The notes beneath the pieces are model-generated. The model had not been told where the DNA came from and did not search any database. It was given only the letters and a program-made list of their open reading frames with translations. From positions 2,666,001 through 2,730,000 of the forward strand of contig NZ_JAPEVI010000003.1 in the NCBI RefSeq assembly GCF_026240905.1: a DNA stretch of 64,000 nucleotides, written 5' to 3'. This document shows positions 36,985 through 46,334 of the stretch, one piece after another. How positions within the stretch are numbered: the first letter of the stretch is position 1; every line of letters starts with the position of its first letter. The DNA is from Roseibium salinum. Lineage in GTDB: Bacteria > Pseudomonadota > Alphaproteobacteria > Rhizobiales > Stappiaceae. The position numbers and the translations under genes are program-made.

Positions 36985-37442
36985 CGGTGCTTTACGTGGA
37001 TGCGGATGCATGTCCGGTGAAAAACGAGGCGATCCGGGTCGGCGAGCGGCACAAGGTGCCGATCAGGTTCGTGTCCAACAGCTGGATGCGCCTGCCCGAG
37101 GGCGAATTGATCGAGCGGGTCGTGGTCCCGGAAGGCCCCGATGAGGCCGACAACTGGATCGCGGAGCGGGCCGGCAAAGGCGACGTGGTGGTGACTGCCG
37201 ACGTTCCGCTGGCTGCGCGCTGCGTGAAGAACGGCGCCCTTGTCCTCTCACACACCGGAAAGCCTTTCCGGGAAGAAGGCATCGGCATGCGCCTCGCCAT
37301 GCGCGATCTGAACACGCATCTCCGGGAAACGGGCGAAATCCGGGAAGGCGGTCCGGCCTTCTCGAAGGGGGACCGGTCGCGTTTTCTCAATCAGCTGGAA
37401 ACGGTCATGCGGGCGGCACGGCGGATGGCCGAAGACAAATGA
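36981..37442 (+). CDS. YaiI/YqxD family protein (UPF0178, DUF188)
   Basis: A 153-residue protein starting LYVDADACPVKNEAIRVGER, with later ADNWIAERAGKGDVVVTADVPLA and KPFREEGIGMRLAMRDL. This is the typical UPF0178 pattern, and the acidic residues suggest a PIN-like nuclease fold (inference from family descriptions). It is translationally coupled to the flavoprotein gene upstream. Confidence 0.88.
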   Translation: MTVLYVDADACPVKNEAIRVGERHKVPIRFVSNSWMRLPEGELIERVVVPEGPDEADNWIAERAGKGDVVVTADVPLAARCVKNGALVLSHTGKPFREEGIGMRLAMRDLNTHLRETGEIREGGPAFSKGDRSRFLNQLETVMRAARRMAEDK

Positions 37443-37583
37443 ACTCCCCGCAAGGCTGGGGAGGAAGGTCACCTTGCAGGGAGCAGCCGGATCTTACCGG
37501 CTTAAGATCGTCGGGATCGGTGGTCTTGCTTTCGTCCAGGAATGCATGAAGGCGACCGACCCCTGTTGATTAGGTACTCCGCA

Positions 37584-37967
37584 TCACTGGCAGAAGCGAT
37601 ATTCACCGGAATAAGCTAGGAAATAGCCGCTATTCGGGTTGAACGACCGGTATTTGCGGCTGCAGTACTCATACCAGGCCGGGCTCCACGGGGCCGGCCG
37701 GTAGACGACCACCGGAGCGGGAGCCGGATAATAGGCCGGCGGAGCTGCGTAGACCGGAGGCGGCGGCGGCGCATAGTAACGCGGCTGTCCATAGTAGCGC
37801 GGCTGCGACAGTGCGGAACCGAGGATCGCACCCGCGGCCAGGCCGCCAGCGATACCAACCCCGACTTGCCAGCCTTCTGCGGCGTGTGCGGACTGGGTCT
37901 GTGTGGTCAGGGCTGCACCAGCAATCAATGCCAGCGCCGTTGTCGTGATTGCGATCTTCTTGAACAT
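37584..37967 (-). CDS. BA14K-like secreted small protein
   Basis: A 127-residue protein with a signal peptide (about 1-30, ending SAHA), a Gly/Ala-rich hydrophobic segment (VGVGIAGGLAAGAILGSAL), a Pro/Tyr-rich low-complexity stretch and a C-terminal module WYEYCSRKYRSFNPNSGYFL that matches the BA14K family. BA14K proteins of Hyphomicrobiales are secreted or membrane-exposed; one in Brucella is immunogenic. The ATG at 37967 is chosen because the signal peptide starts there. The ribosome site is weak. Confidence 0.78.
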   Translation of the reverse strand: MFKKIAITTTALALIAGAALTTQTQSAHAAEGWQVGVGIAGGLAAGAILGSALSQPRYYGQPRYYAPPPPPVYAAPPAYYPAPAPVVVYRPAPWSPAWYEYCSRKYRSFNPNSGYFLAYSGEYRFCQ

Positions 37968-38127
37968 GTCTATGTCCGTTCGTGTCTGCGAGGCCATGCC
38001 GTCGCTTTAATTCATGAGAACCCTATCCCGGTTGCGTCACAAGCGTTGTGATCGAGGTCACAAGTTTGCGCTTTGAAAACCGGTCCTGAGCCTTTGCCGG
38101 TATTGTAGAAATCGAAAACGCTGGAAT

Positions 38128-38160
38128 TGTGGCCCATTTTCAGACATTTCGTGGCAAGGA
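38128..38160 (+). repeat. Fragment related to the MITE-like element interior
   Basis: TGTGGCCCATTTTCA (15 of 15) plus a diverged continuation resembles the internal part of the element at about 6711-6750 (and, with two substitutions, copy 2). It may be a relic of the same repeat family or a shared motif of another repeat; no inverted ends are visible here. Confidence 0.4.
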
Positions 38161-38171
38161 GGAAAACGGAC

Positions 38172-38273
38172 ATGGCCGGCCAGGCAGGATATCCGCCCGG
38201 CATCTCCGGTATCGCACCGCAAGCAGACAGCCGGGGCAACCAGCTTTTCTGGCCCGATGACATTCCGGCCTGA
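38172..38273 (+). CDS. Candidate 33-residue small protein
   Basis: A short ORF beginning MAGQAGYPPGISGIAPQADS and ending NQLFWPDDIPA, preceded by a very strong AAGGAGG site eight bases before the ATG. No family is recognised and there is no membrane segment. It lies in the otherwise gene-free interval 37968-38615 directly after a repeat-like fragment, so it could be a real small protein or the start of a decayed gene. Codon use looks like that of neighbouring genes, but the sample is short. Confidence 0.3.
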   Translation: MAGQAGYPPGISGIAPQADSRGNQLFWPDDIPA

Positions 38274-38615
38274 GGACCGCGGGCGGACCTCGGGATCCGT
38301 TCGGGCGAGGTTTTTGCGGTGCTCAGGAGGCTGGCGGCGTGCCGGAATCTCCCTGTTTTGTGCCGCTTGAAGCGCATGTTTGATAATCGTTCACATCTTT
38401 TACTTGCCGGTTGGCCCGCGGCGACCTACATTACCCGGCATCGGCACGCGTTGTGCCGTACGGGACATGACGTAGACCCGGTTAGACTGACTTCGGCAAT
38501 GCTCCATCAAGCTTTGCTCTGAAATTCCAAGCTTTCCGTTTCTAATTGACTGCTCGTTTATCCGCGCTCTGACCGGGAACGGGCAGACGCACCCAACTGA
38601 CGGAAAGGTTTCTCC

Positions 38616-38828
38616 ATGCGTGAGAACGGCACCATTAAATTCTTCAACCACGACCGCGGCTTCGGCTTCATCACACCGGAAAACGGCGGCAAGGACGTGT
38701 TCGTCCACGTGACTGCTTTTGAGCAGGCCGGGATCGGAACGCCTGTTGAAGGTGCAAAGATTTCTTTCGTCGCTGAAGACGACCGCCGCGGCCGCGGCAA
38801 GCAGGCCGCTCAGCTCGAGCTGCTCTAA
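38616..38828 (+). CDS. Cold-shock domain protein (CspA family)
   Basis: A 70-residue single OB-fold protein with both RNA-binding motifs: GTIKFFNHDRGFGFI (RNP1 region) and DVFVHVTAF (RNP2). It is an RNA chaperone. The ATG has GGAAAGG upstream and an intrinsic terminator closes the transcript. The upstream interval of more than 100 bases could form a long cold-shock-type leader, but I see no decisive structure. Confidence 0.92.
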   Translation: MRENGTIKFFNHDRGFGFITPENGGKDVFVHVTAFEQAGIGTPVEGAKISFVAEDDRRGRGKQAAQLELL

Positions 38829-38893
38829 GCTTTGCAACCTTGTTTGCGACGGTTCGGCATCCAGCCTCACCCGGCGCGAACGACCTCATGAGA

Positions 38894-38920
38894 ACGGGGC
38901 CCGAGGGCCCCGTTTTTTTT
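38894..38920 (+). terminator. Intrinsic terminator of the cold-shock gene
   Basis: The 8-bp stem ACGGGGCC / GGCCCCGT with loop CGAG is followed by eight T (38913-38920). Confidence 0.9.
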
Positions 38921-38945
38921 GACCGACGTCAAGCAGGGCTCCCGC

Positions 38946-39989
38946 TCAAAGCATGCAGTCCAGCAGTTCCCCTTCGCCAACCACGCCGACGATCTTGCCG
39001 TTTGACTGGATGACGATGGGCTCCGCACTGGACTTTTTCAGCTTGGCGACGTCCCGGACCGGGGTGTCGGCATCGCAGGTCAGGCCGTTTGCCAGGGACC
39101 CCGGCAGGCTGCCCGGCGGCACCATGATGTCTCGGGCACGCAGGACGTTCAGCGGGTTCATGTGGCTGACGAAGTCGGCCACATAGTCGTTGGCCGGTTT
39201 CTTGACGATTTCCTGCGGCGTGCCGAGCTGGATCACCCGTCCGCCATCCATGATCGCGATGCGCGAGCCGATCTTGGCCGCTTCATCCAGGTCGTGGCTG
39301 ACGAAGATTATCGTCCGGTTCAATTCCTTCTGAAGATCCAGAAGCTCGTCCTGCAACTTGTCCCGGATCAGTGGATCGAGCGCCGAGAAAGGCTCGTCCA
39401 TCAGGAGAAGCGGAGCATCGGTGGCAAAGGCACGGGCAAGGCCGACGCGCTGCTGCATGCCGCCGGACAACTCATGGACATATTTCTCGCCCCAGCCGGT
39501 GAGGCCGACCAGCTTCAGCTGCGCCTCGACCTTCGCGGCCCGTTCCTTGACCGGCATGCCCGCAAGCTCCAGCCCCAGTCCGACATTCTCGGCAACCGTG
39601 CGCCAGGGCAGAAGGCCGAACTGCTGAAACACCATGCCGATGCGGTGCCGGCGCAATTGCCTGAGGTCCTGCTCCGAACAGGTTTCGGGATTGACGTAAC
39701 CCTGCCCGTCATGGACCTGGACTTCGCCCCGGATGACCGGATTGAGGCCGTTCACAGCCCTGAGCAGGGTCGACTTGCCGGATCCGGAAAGTCCCATCAG
39801 AACGAGGACCTCGCCTTCGTAGATGTCGAACGTGGCTCCGGTCACGCCGAGGATCTGATCGGTTTCGACCTTGATCTCCTGCCGGGTCTTGCCGGCATCG
39901 ATCAGCGGCAGGGCCGATTGCGGGTTTTCACCGAAGACAATGTCGACATTCTTGAAGGAGACGATCGGTGATCTTTCCACTTCGCTCAT
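38946..39989 (-). CDS. choV: Choline/glycine betaine ABC transporter ATP-binding protein
   Basis: A 347-residue ATPase of the ProV/ChoV type with Walker A GLSGSGKST (about 66-74), signature LSGGMQQRVGLARAFA, Walker B PLLLMDEPFSALD and H-switch SHDLDEA. The C-terminal part (about 275-347) resembles a shortened CBS-like regulatory region. It overlaps choW by four bases and is the last gene of the choXWV operon. Choline specificity comes from the neighbouring choX and bet genes. Confidence 0.9.
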   Translation of the reverse strand: MSEVERSPIVSFKNVDIVFGENPQSALPLIDAGKTRQEIKVETDQILGVTGATFDIYEGEVLVLMGLSGSGKSTLLRAVNGLNPVIRGEVQVHDGQGYVNPETCSEQDLRQLRRHRIGMVFQQFGLLPWRTVAENVGLGLELAGMPVKERAAKVEAQLKLVGLTGWGEKYVHELSGGMQQRVGLARAFATDAPLLLMDEPFSALDPLIRDKLQDELLDLQKELNRTIIFVSHDLDEAAKIGSRIAIMDGGRVIQLGTPQEIVKKPANDYVADFVSHMNPLNVLRARDIMVPPGSLPGSLANGLTCDADTPVRDVAKLKKSSAEPIVIQSNGKIVGVVGEGELLDCML

Positions 39990-40849
39990 CGCTTGCCTCC
40001 TTCACGTGTACGGAAGAACCGGTCGAGCACGATGGCGATCAGGACGATGCACACACCGGCTTCGAACCCCAATGCGACGTTAGCCGTATTGAGCGCGCGC
40101 AGGACCGGCACGCCGAGGCCGTCCGCGGCGACAAGAGCCGCAATCACCACCATCGACAGGGACAACATGATCGTTTGCGTGAGACCGGCCATGATCTGCG
40201 GCAGGGCGTAAGGCAACTCGATCTTCCACAGGAGCTGGGACTTGGTTGCTCCGAAGGCCTCGCCGGCTTCCAGGAGCGCGGTCGGTGTCGATGAGACGCC
40301 GAGCTGGGTCAGCCGGATTGGAGCGGGGATTGCGAAGATAACCGTTGCTATCAGGCCCGGCACCATGCCGAGGCCGAACAGGATGAGAGCCGGGATCAGA
40401 TAGACGAAGGTCGGGAGCGTCTGCATCAGGTCGAGTATGGGACGCAGGACCGCATAAAACCGCGGTTTGTGGGCTGCAAGAACCCCCACAGGAACACCAA
40501 CCGCCATGCACACCACGGAAGCCGCGATGACAAGGGCCAGTGTTTCGGTCGTCTGCTCCCAATAGCCCTGATTGATGATGAGAAGCAGCGAGATCGCCAC
40601 CAGCACCATAAAGCCGATGGTACGGTGAACCACATAGGCCAATATCGTTACGATGGCGACCATGATCGGCGGATGGGGAGCCTGAAGAAGCCACAGGATT
40701 CCATCGATCAACGTCGCGAGAAAAGCAGAAATCCCGTCAAACACCCACGCAGCGTTTGCGGTCAGCCAATCGACAAGGGTTTCAGCCCAACGCCCGATCG
40801 GCAGCTTGTTGTCCGTCAGCCAGTTCAATCCGCCACCTCTTATTTCCAT
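39986..40849 (-). CDS. choW: Choline/glycine betaine ABC transporter permease
   Basis: A 287-residue permease with about six to seven membrane segments and a permease loop (LLEAGEAFGATKSQLLWKIE, about 198-217). It begins with a soluble N-terminal part of about 25 residues, as in ProW/ChoW. It lies between choX and choV in the minus-strand operon and should transport choline or betaine with them. Confidence 0.9.
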   Translation of the reverse strand: MEIRGGGLNWLTDNKLPIGRWAETLVDWLTANAAWVFDGISAFLATLIDGILWLLQAPHPPIMVAIVTILAYVVHRTIGFMVLVAISLLLIINQGYWEQTTETLALVIAASVVCMAVGVPVGVLAAHKPRFYAVLRPILDLMQTLPTFVYLIPALILFGLGMVPGLIATVIFAIPAPIRLTQLGVSSTPTALLEAGEAFGATKSQLLWKIELPYALPQIMAGLTQTIMLSLSMVVIAALVAADGLGVPVLRALNTANVALGFEAGVCIVLIAIVLDRFFRTREGGKR

Positions 40850-40947
40850 TGTTTGAAACGAAGACGCCGGCGCCGGATCGGCCTGTGTCCAGGTCGAATG
40901 AGCTGAACACAGGAAAGCAGATCGCTGGAGTGCTCGAGCATCTCATC

Positions 40948-40965
40948 CGCGTTCATCAGAACGCG
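40948..40965 (-). other. Intercistronic hairpin between choX and choW
   Basis: CGCGTTC / GAACGCG with loop ATCA lies in the 158-bp gap between choX and choW; the nearby TGCTCGAGCA (40931-40940) is also palindromic. Such hairpins often protect the binding-protein mRNA; here this is inference. Confidence 0.4.
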
Positions 40966-41007
40966 AACGAGACGCTCGCGAGCCGGCGTCCCGAGAAGTT
41001 GCAGGTC

Positions 41008-41955
41008 TTAGAGGCCGAGCGCCTCTTTGACTGCCGGAACACTTTCGCCGCCGTCAAAGGTGGTTACGCCTTCCAGCCAGCTTTCGAAGGCTTCCGGATG
41101 CGCCTTCAGCCAGGCGGCAGCCGCCTTGTTCGGGTCCTGCCCGTCGTCCAGGATCGCGCCCATGATCTCGTTTTCCATCGCGAGCGAGAACTCGAGGTTT
41201 TCCAGGAGCTTGCCGACGTTCGGGCATTCCTCGGTATAGCCTGCGCGCACGTTCGTATAGACGGTGGCGCCGCCATAGTTCGGGCCGAAGACCTCGTCAC
41301 CGCCTTCAAGATAGGCCATGTCGATATTCGCGTTCATCGGATGAGGCTCCCAGCCGAGGAAGACGATGTCGTTCTCGCGCCTGGCGGCACGCGATACCTG
41401 GGCCAGCATGCCCTGCTCGGACGACTCGACCACGTCGAAGCCCTCAAGGCCGAAGGTGTTTTGATCGATCATCTCGATGATCAGACGGTTGCCGTCGTTG
41501 CCCGGCTCGATGCCGTAGATCTTGCCGTCCAGCTCGTCCTTGAACTTGGCGATATCCTGAAAGGACTTCAGCCCCTTGTCATAGGTGTATTGCGGCACGG
41601 CGAGGGTGTATTTCGCGCCTTCCAGGTTGGCGCGCACGGTTTCGACCGAACCGTCCTCACGGTATTTCTTGATGTCGCCTTCCATGGTTGGCATCCAGTT
41701 GCCGAGGAAGACGTCGATGTCCTTGTTCTTCAGGGATGCATAGGTCACCGGAACGGACAGGAGTTTGACGTCCGGCTCATAGCCGAGGGCTTCCAGGACC
41801 ACCGAGGTGGCGGCCGTGGTGGCGGTGATATCGGTCCAGCCGACATCGGAGAAGCGCACGGTCTTGCAGCTCTCCGGATCGTTCGCGAGTGCGGCGGTGC
41901 CTGAAAGCATCAGCCCAAGCGCCAGACCTCCAGCGAGTTTCGCTGCGATATTCAT
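41008..41955 (-). CDS. choX: Choline/glycine betaine substrate-binding protein
   Basis: A 315-residue periplasmic binding protein with a signal peptide (about 1-24, ending AALA) and the type II binding-protein motifs of the ChoX/OpuAC group: CKTVRFSDVGWTDITATTAA, WMPTMEGDIKKY, IYGIEPGNDGNRLI and FLGWEPHPMNANIDM. Aromatic residues in these segments form the cation-pi cage for quaternary amines. The gene is divergent from betI and is followed by choW and choV. Confidence 0.9.
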   Translation of the reverse strand: MNIAAKLAGGLALGLMLSGTAALANDPESCKTVRFSDVGWTDITATTAATSVVLEALGYEPDVKLLSVPVTYASLKNKDIDVFLGNWMPTMEGDIKKYREDGSVETVRANLEGAKYTLAVPQYTYDKGLKSFQDIAKFKDELDGKIYGIEPGNDGNRLIIEMIDQNTFGLEGFDVVESSEQGMLAQVSRAARRENDIVFLGWEPHPMNANIDMAYLEGGDEVFGPNYGGATVYTNVRAGYTEECPNVGKLLENLEFSLAMENEIMGAILDDGQDPNKAAAAWLKAHPEAFESWLEGVTTFDGGESVPAVKEALGL

Positions 41956-42290
41956 GGATATACCTCCTTCGGAAAGTTGATTATGGTTACGAATGGATGG
42001 AGCGTATAACGTTCCCGGCGTTTCAGCCTGTCATTTTTCTCCATCGACAATCTGCCCAGGTCCTGGTGAGGATTTGACCATTGTGCCGGCCTGGTCCGTC
42101 TCGAGCCAGCAAGAGCGCGAATGGCGCTGCATCCCGACCGGAATTGCGTGAGATCTGTTCAGGACAGGCCAATTTCTCATCCTGCACCGATCCTGAACAA
42201 TTTCACGCGAACCGGCAAATTGGTTAGATCCTCACCATGACCCGGACACGATCCAAACATCTTGGACAGAATTTTGCAAGTTTTTGTTGA

Positions 42291-42306
42291 TTGATTGATC
42301 AATTAA
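42291..42306. promoter_or_regulatory. Candidate BetI operator
   Basis: TTGATTGATCAATTAA is a near-perfect inverted repeat (14 of 16) centred on TGATCA, 35 bp before betI in the 385-bp gap between the divergent choX and betI genes. An operator for choline-relieved repression by BetI is expected here. The rest of this gap (41956-42290) holds no visible gene. Confidence 0.6.
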
Positions 42307-42340
42307 AAATAAGACTCGAGTAGTTCGACAGGAGATTGAT

Positions 42341-42943
42341 ATGCCGAAAGTCGGAATGGAGGCCGAAAGGCGACGGAGCCTTATCCACGCGACCGTCGAT
42401 GCCATTCACGAGCATGGCTACAGCGACGTAACCATGGCGCAGATCGCAAAGCGCGCGGGCGTCTCCGGCGGCCTGGTACATCATTACTTCGGGTCGAAAG
42501 ATCAATTACTTGCCGCGACCATGCGCCACCTGCTGACGGAGCTCGGGCGCGCCATCAGCGACGGGCTTTCCAGGGCGCAGACCCCGCGCGAACGGATCTC
42601 GGCAATCATTGAAGGCAACTTCGCCGTGGATCAGTTCCAGCCCGCGGTCATTGCGGCCTGGCTGGCCTTTTACGTGCAGTCCCGGACCACGCAAAACAAC
42701 AAGCGCCTCTTGCGGGTCTATGCGTCCCGTCTGGCGTCCAACCTGACCTTCAACCTGCGGGCCTTCATGTCCCAGGCCGAGGCGCGCCGCGTCGCGGAAG
42801 GCACGGCTTCCATGATCGACGGCGTCTGGATCCGGCAGGCGCTCAGCGGCGCCAAGACGGACCGCAGCGCCGCGATCGGCATGGTCGAGGACTATGTGGA
42901 AACCCAGATCGCCGCACATCGCGGGCCGGATGCGGACCACTGA
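42341..42943 (+). CDS. betI: TetR-family repressor BetI
   Basis: A 200-residue TetR-type regulator with an N-terminal HTH ([24 protein letters not shown], about 30-53) and a C-terminal ligand domain with the BetI-typical WLAFYVQSR. It should repress bet and cho genes until choline binds. The ATG follows AGGAGA. It lies 58 bp upstream of betA and leads the betI-betA-betB unit; no betC is present. Confidence 0.92.
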   Translation: MPKVGMEAERRRSLIHATVDAIHEHGYSDVTMAQIAKRAGVSGGLVHHYFGSKDQLLAATMRHLLTELGRAISDGLSRAQTPRERISAIIEGNFAVDQFQPAVIAAWLAFYVQSRTTQNNKRLLRVYASRLASNLTFNLRAFMSQAEARRVAEGTASMIDGVWIRQALSGAKTDRSAAIGMVEDYVETQIAAHRGPDADH

Positions 42944-43001
42944 TCGGCGCCGCGCGATCCGCCCCCGATCCGTTCAATCACAGTCTCGAGTGCACGACGT
43001 A

Positions 43002-44660
43002 ATGACAGACCAGTTTGACTTCATCATCGTAGGCGCGGGTTCGGCCGGCTGCGCCATGGCGTACCGGCTTTCGGAAGACCCGGGAAACAGGGTGCTGGTG
43101 CTGGAATTCGGCGGCACGGATGCCGGGCCGCTGATCCAGATGCCGGCCGCCCTCTCCTATCCGATGAACATGGCCCTCTACGACTGGGGGCTTGAGAGCG
43201 AACCGGAGCCGCATCTGGGCGGACGGCGCCTGGCAACACCGCGCGGCAAGGTGATCGGCGGCTCTTCATCCATCAACGGCATGGTCTATGTACGCGGCCA
43301 TGCCTGCGATTTCGACACCTGGGAAGAACTGGGCGCCTCCGACTGGGGCTACCGCCATGTGCTGCCCTATTACAAGCGCCTTGAAACCAGCCATGGCGGC
43401 CAGGAGGGCTGGCGCGGCACCGATGGACCGCTGCATGTCCAGCGCGGTACCGGCTGGAACCCGCTGTTCGACGCTTTCAAGCGCGCGGGCGAACAGGCCG
43501 GCTACGGCGTAACCGCCGATTACAACGGCGAACGCCAGGAAGGCTTCGCCGACATGGAAATGACGGTTCACAAGGGCCGGCGCTGGTCGGCCGCCAATGC
43601 CTATCTGAAACCCGCCCTCAAGCGCGGCAATCTGGAGCTGATCAAGGGCGCGCTGGTGCGCAAGGTGCTGATCGAGAACGGCCGCGCCGTCGGGGTGGAA
43701 TTCGAGACCGGCGGCGAGATCCGCGAGGTGAAGGCAGGCCGCGAGGTCATCCTGGCGGCCTCGTCCATCAACTCGCCGAAGATCCTGATGCAGTCCGGCA
43801 TCGGCCCGGCCGCACACCTTGCCGAAATGGGCATCGAGGTGGTTGCCGACCGGCCCGGCGTCGGCGCCAACCTGCAGGACCACCTGGAACTCTACCTGCA
43901 GCAGGCCTGCACCCAGCCGATCACGCTCTACAAGCACTGGAACCTCCTGTCCAAGGCAGTGATCGGGGCGCAATGGCTGTTTCTGAAACAGGGGCTGGGA
44001 GCCTCCAACCAGTTCGAAAGCTGCGCCTTCATCCGCTCCAAGCCCGGGGTCAGGTATCCGGACATCCAGTACCATTTCCTGCCCTTTGCCGTGCGATACG
44101 ACGGCAAGGCGGCGGCCGAAGGCCACGGTTTCCAGGCCCATGTCGGGCCGATGCGCTCCAAGTCGCGCGGCCATGTGAAGCTGACCTCCAGCGATCCGCG
44201 CGCCAAGCCGTCCATCGTCTTCAACTACATGTCCCATGAAGAGGACTGGGAAGATTTCCGCACCTGCATCCGCCTGACGCGCGAGGTCTTCGCCCAGGAA
44301 GCCTTTGCGCCCTACCGGGGCAAGGAGATCCAGCCGGGTGACCAGGTGCAGAGCGATGAGGCGCTGGACGGCTTCATCCGCGAACATGTGGAAAGCGCCT
44401 ACCATCCCTGCGGCACCTGCAAGATGGGCGCCAAGGACGATCCGATGGCCGTGGTCGATCCGCAGTGCCGGGTGATCGGGGTGGAGGGCCTGCGCGTCGC
44501 CGACAGTTCCATTTTCCCGCAGATCACCAATGGCAATCTCAACGCTCCGTCGATTATGGTGGGAGAAAAGGCCTCTGACCATATCCTCGGCAAGGATCCG
44601 CTGCCGGCCTCCAATCAGGAGCCGTGGATCCATCCGGACTGGGAAAGCAGTCAGCGCTAG
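43002..44660 (+). CDS. betA: Choline dehydrogenase
   Basis: A 552-residue GMC oxidoreductase converting choline to betaine aldehyde. It has the FAD-binding [20 protein letters not shown], the GMC signature [20 protein letters not shown], a C-terminal active-site His in [13 protein letters not shown] and the closing Asn in [12 protein letters not shown]. The ATG at 43002 is chosen because the FAD fold begins right after it; an upstream extension overlaps betI. The ribosome site is weak, suggesting coupling to betI translation. Confidence 0.93.
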   Translation: MTDQFDFIIVGAGSAGCAMAYRLSEDPGNRVLVLEFGGTDAGPLIQMPAALSYPMNMALYDWGLESEPEPHLGGRRLATPRGKVIGGSSSINGMVYVRGHACDFDTWEELGASDWGYRHVLPYYKRLETSHGGQEGWRGTDGPLHVQRGTGWNPLFDAFKRAGEQAGYGVTADYNGERQEGFADMEMTVHKGRRWSAANAYLKPALKRGNLELIKGALVRKVLIENGRAVGVEFETGGEIREVKAGREVILAASSINSPKILMQSGIGPAAHLAEMGIEVVADRPGVGANLQDHLELYLQQACTQPITLYKHWNLLSKAVIGAQWLFLKQGLGASNQFESCAFIRSKPGVRYPDIQYHFLPFAVRYDGKAAAEGHGFQAHVGPMRSKSRGHVKLTSSDPRAKPSIVFNYMSHEEDWEDFRTCIRLTREVFAQEAFAPYRGKEIQPGDQVQSDEALDGFIREHVESAYHPCGTCKMGAKDDPMAVVDPQCRVIGVEGLRVADSSIFPQITNGNLNAPSIMVGEKASDHILGKDPLPASNQEPWIHPDWESSQR

Positions 44661-44732
44661 ACCACAAGCAGATCGAGCAATCATGAATACCCGGCCCGGC
44701 CGGTCCGCAGACAACAATCAGGAGCTCACCTC

Positions 44733-46196
44733 ATGCGCGCCCAACCGCAAGCCTCGCACTATATCGGCGGCTCATATCTGGAGAGCCAGAGCGGAACGCC
44801 CTTCGACTCCCTTTATCCGGCAACGGGAGAAGTGATCGCCAGCATCAAGGCCGCGGACGATGCGGTTATCGAAGCGGCCATCCTGACGGCGAAGGAAGGC
44901 CAGAAGACATGGGCGGCGACCCCGCCGGCCGAACGCGGCCGGGTGCTGCGCAAGACGGCTGAAATCCTGCGCGCGAGGAACCACGAGCTGTCGGTTCTGG
45001 AAACGCTGGACACCGGCAAGCCCTTGCAGGAAACGCTGATTGCCGACGCGGCCTCGGGTGCGGACTGCCTGGAGTATTTCGGCGCCCTGGCGGCAACGCT
45101 TACCGGCGAACATATCGACCTTGGCGGGTCCTTTGCTTATACCCGGCGCGAACCGCTCGGCATCTGCTTCGGCATCGGCGCCTGGAACTATCCGATCCAG
45201 ATCGCCTGCTGGAAGGCGGCGCCTGCCCTTGCCTGCGGCAATGCGATGATCTTCAAGCCGTCGGAAATCACGCCGCTGAGCGCCCTGAAGCTTGCCGAGG
45301 CCCTGACCGAGGCCGGACTGCCCGACGGCGTCTTCAACGTCATCCAGGGCTTCGGCGATGTGGGCGCCAGGCTGGTCTCGCATCCCGATATCGCCAAGGT
45401 GTCGCTGACCGGCTCCGTGCCGACCGGCGCAAAGGTCGCTGCGCTGGCCGGCGAACACCTGAAGAAGACCACGCTGGAACTCGGCGGCAAGTCTCCGCTG
45501 ATCGTCTTTGACGATGCGGATATCGAGAATGCGGTCTCGGCGGCAATCAACGCCAATTTCTATTCCACCGGGCAGATCTGCTCCAACGGCACGCGGGTGT
45601 TCGTGCAGGCCGCCATCAAGGAACGGTTCCTTGCCCGCCTTGCGGAGCGCACGTCGGGCGCCGTTCTGGGCGATCCGTTGGACGAGGCCACCAACATCGG
45701 CCCGCTGGTGTCCAGGCAGCAGCTGGACAAGGTGCTGCACTACATGCAGGCAGGCCAGGAGGAAGGCGCGCGCCTCGTTTGCGGCGGCGGACCGGCCACG
45801 GTCGACAGCTTCCCGGACGGCTACTTCGTGCAGCCGACGGTTTTTGCCGATGTCAGGGACGACATGCGCATTGCCCGCGAGGAAATCTTCGGACCCGTGC
45901 TCAGCGTGCTCGATTTCACCGACGAAGACGAAGCGATCGCGCGTGCCAACGACACCGATTTCGGCCTCGCCGCCGGCGTCTTCACCAAAGACATTCAGCG
46001 GGCCCACCGGGTGGTCGACCAGCTGCAGGCCGGCACCTGCTGGATCAACACCTACAACCTGACGCCGATCGAAATGCCGTTCGGCGGCTACAAGAAGTCC
46101 GGCATCGGCCGCGAAAACGGCCATGCGGCCATCGAGTATTACAGCCAGATCAAGAGCGTCTATGTGGAAATGGGCGGCGTGGACGCGGCGTTTTAA
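44733..46196 (+). CDS. betB: Betaine aldehyde dehydrogenase
   Basis: A 487-residue NAD(P)-dependent aldehyde dehydrogenase. The catalytic Cys is in [15 protein letters not shown] (about 286), the general-base Glu in [10 protein letters not shown] (about 252), and the cofactor segment is [26 protein letters not shown] lies before the ATG. It completes the choline-to-glycine-betaine pathway with betA. The product protects against osmotic stress or feeds demethylation. Confidence 0.93.
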   Translation: MRAQPQASHYIGGSYLESQSGTPFDSLYPATGEVIASIKAADDAVIEAAILTAKEGQKTWAATPPAERGRVLRKTAEILRARNHELSVLETLDTGKPLQETLIADAASGADCLEYFGALAATLTGEHIDLGGSFAYTRREPLGICFGIGAWNYPIQIACWKAAPALACGNAMIFKPSEITPLSALKLAEALTEAGLPDGVFNVIQGFGDVGARLVSHPDIAKVSLTGSVPTGAKVAALAGEHLKKTTLELGGKSPLIVFDDADIENAVSAAINANFYSTGQICSNGTRVFVQAAIKERFLARLAERTSGAVLGDPLDEATNIGPLVSRQQLDKVLHYMQAGQEEGARLVCGGGPATVDSFPDGYFVQPTVFADVRDDMRIAREEIFGPVLSVLDFTDEDEAIARANDTDFGLAAGVFTKDIQRAHRVVDQLQAGTCWINTYNLTPIEMPFGGYKKSGIGRENGHAAIEYYSQIKSVYVEMGGVDAAF

Positions 46197-46228
46197 GGCG
46201 CTTTTCGCTTGCCTATCTGGTTTCGGCT

Positions 46229-46250
46229 GTCACCCGGGCCGCCGGGTGAC
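46229..46250 (+). terminator. Terminator-like hairpin after betB
   Basis: The perfect 9-bp stem GTCACCCGG / CCGGGTGAC with loop GCCG lies 32 bp after the betB stop. The following sequence is only weakly T-rich. Confidence 0.55.
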
Positions 46251-46334
46251 GGCAGACCCTTATTTGTCTTTCCAGATTGAACTTGCCCGGTCCCGGAGCC
46301 AGATTAGGCTGATACCTCATCTTCCGGAGACCGC

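Noticed and set aside
38012..38377. A 121-codon minus-strand ORF in the gap before the cold-shock gene
   Set aside because: It covers a repeat-like fragment, has no ribosome site and no domain.
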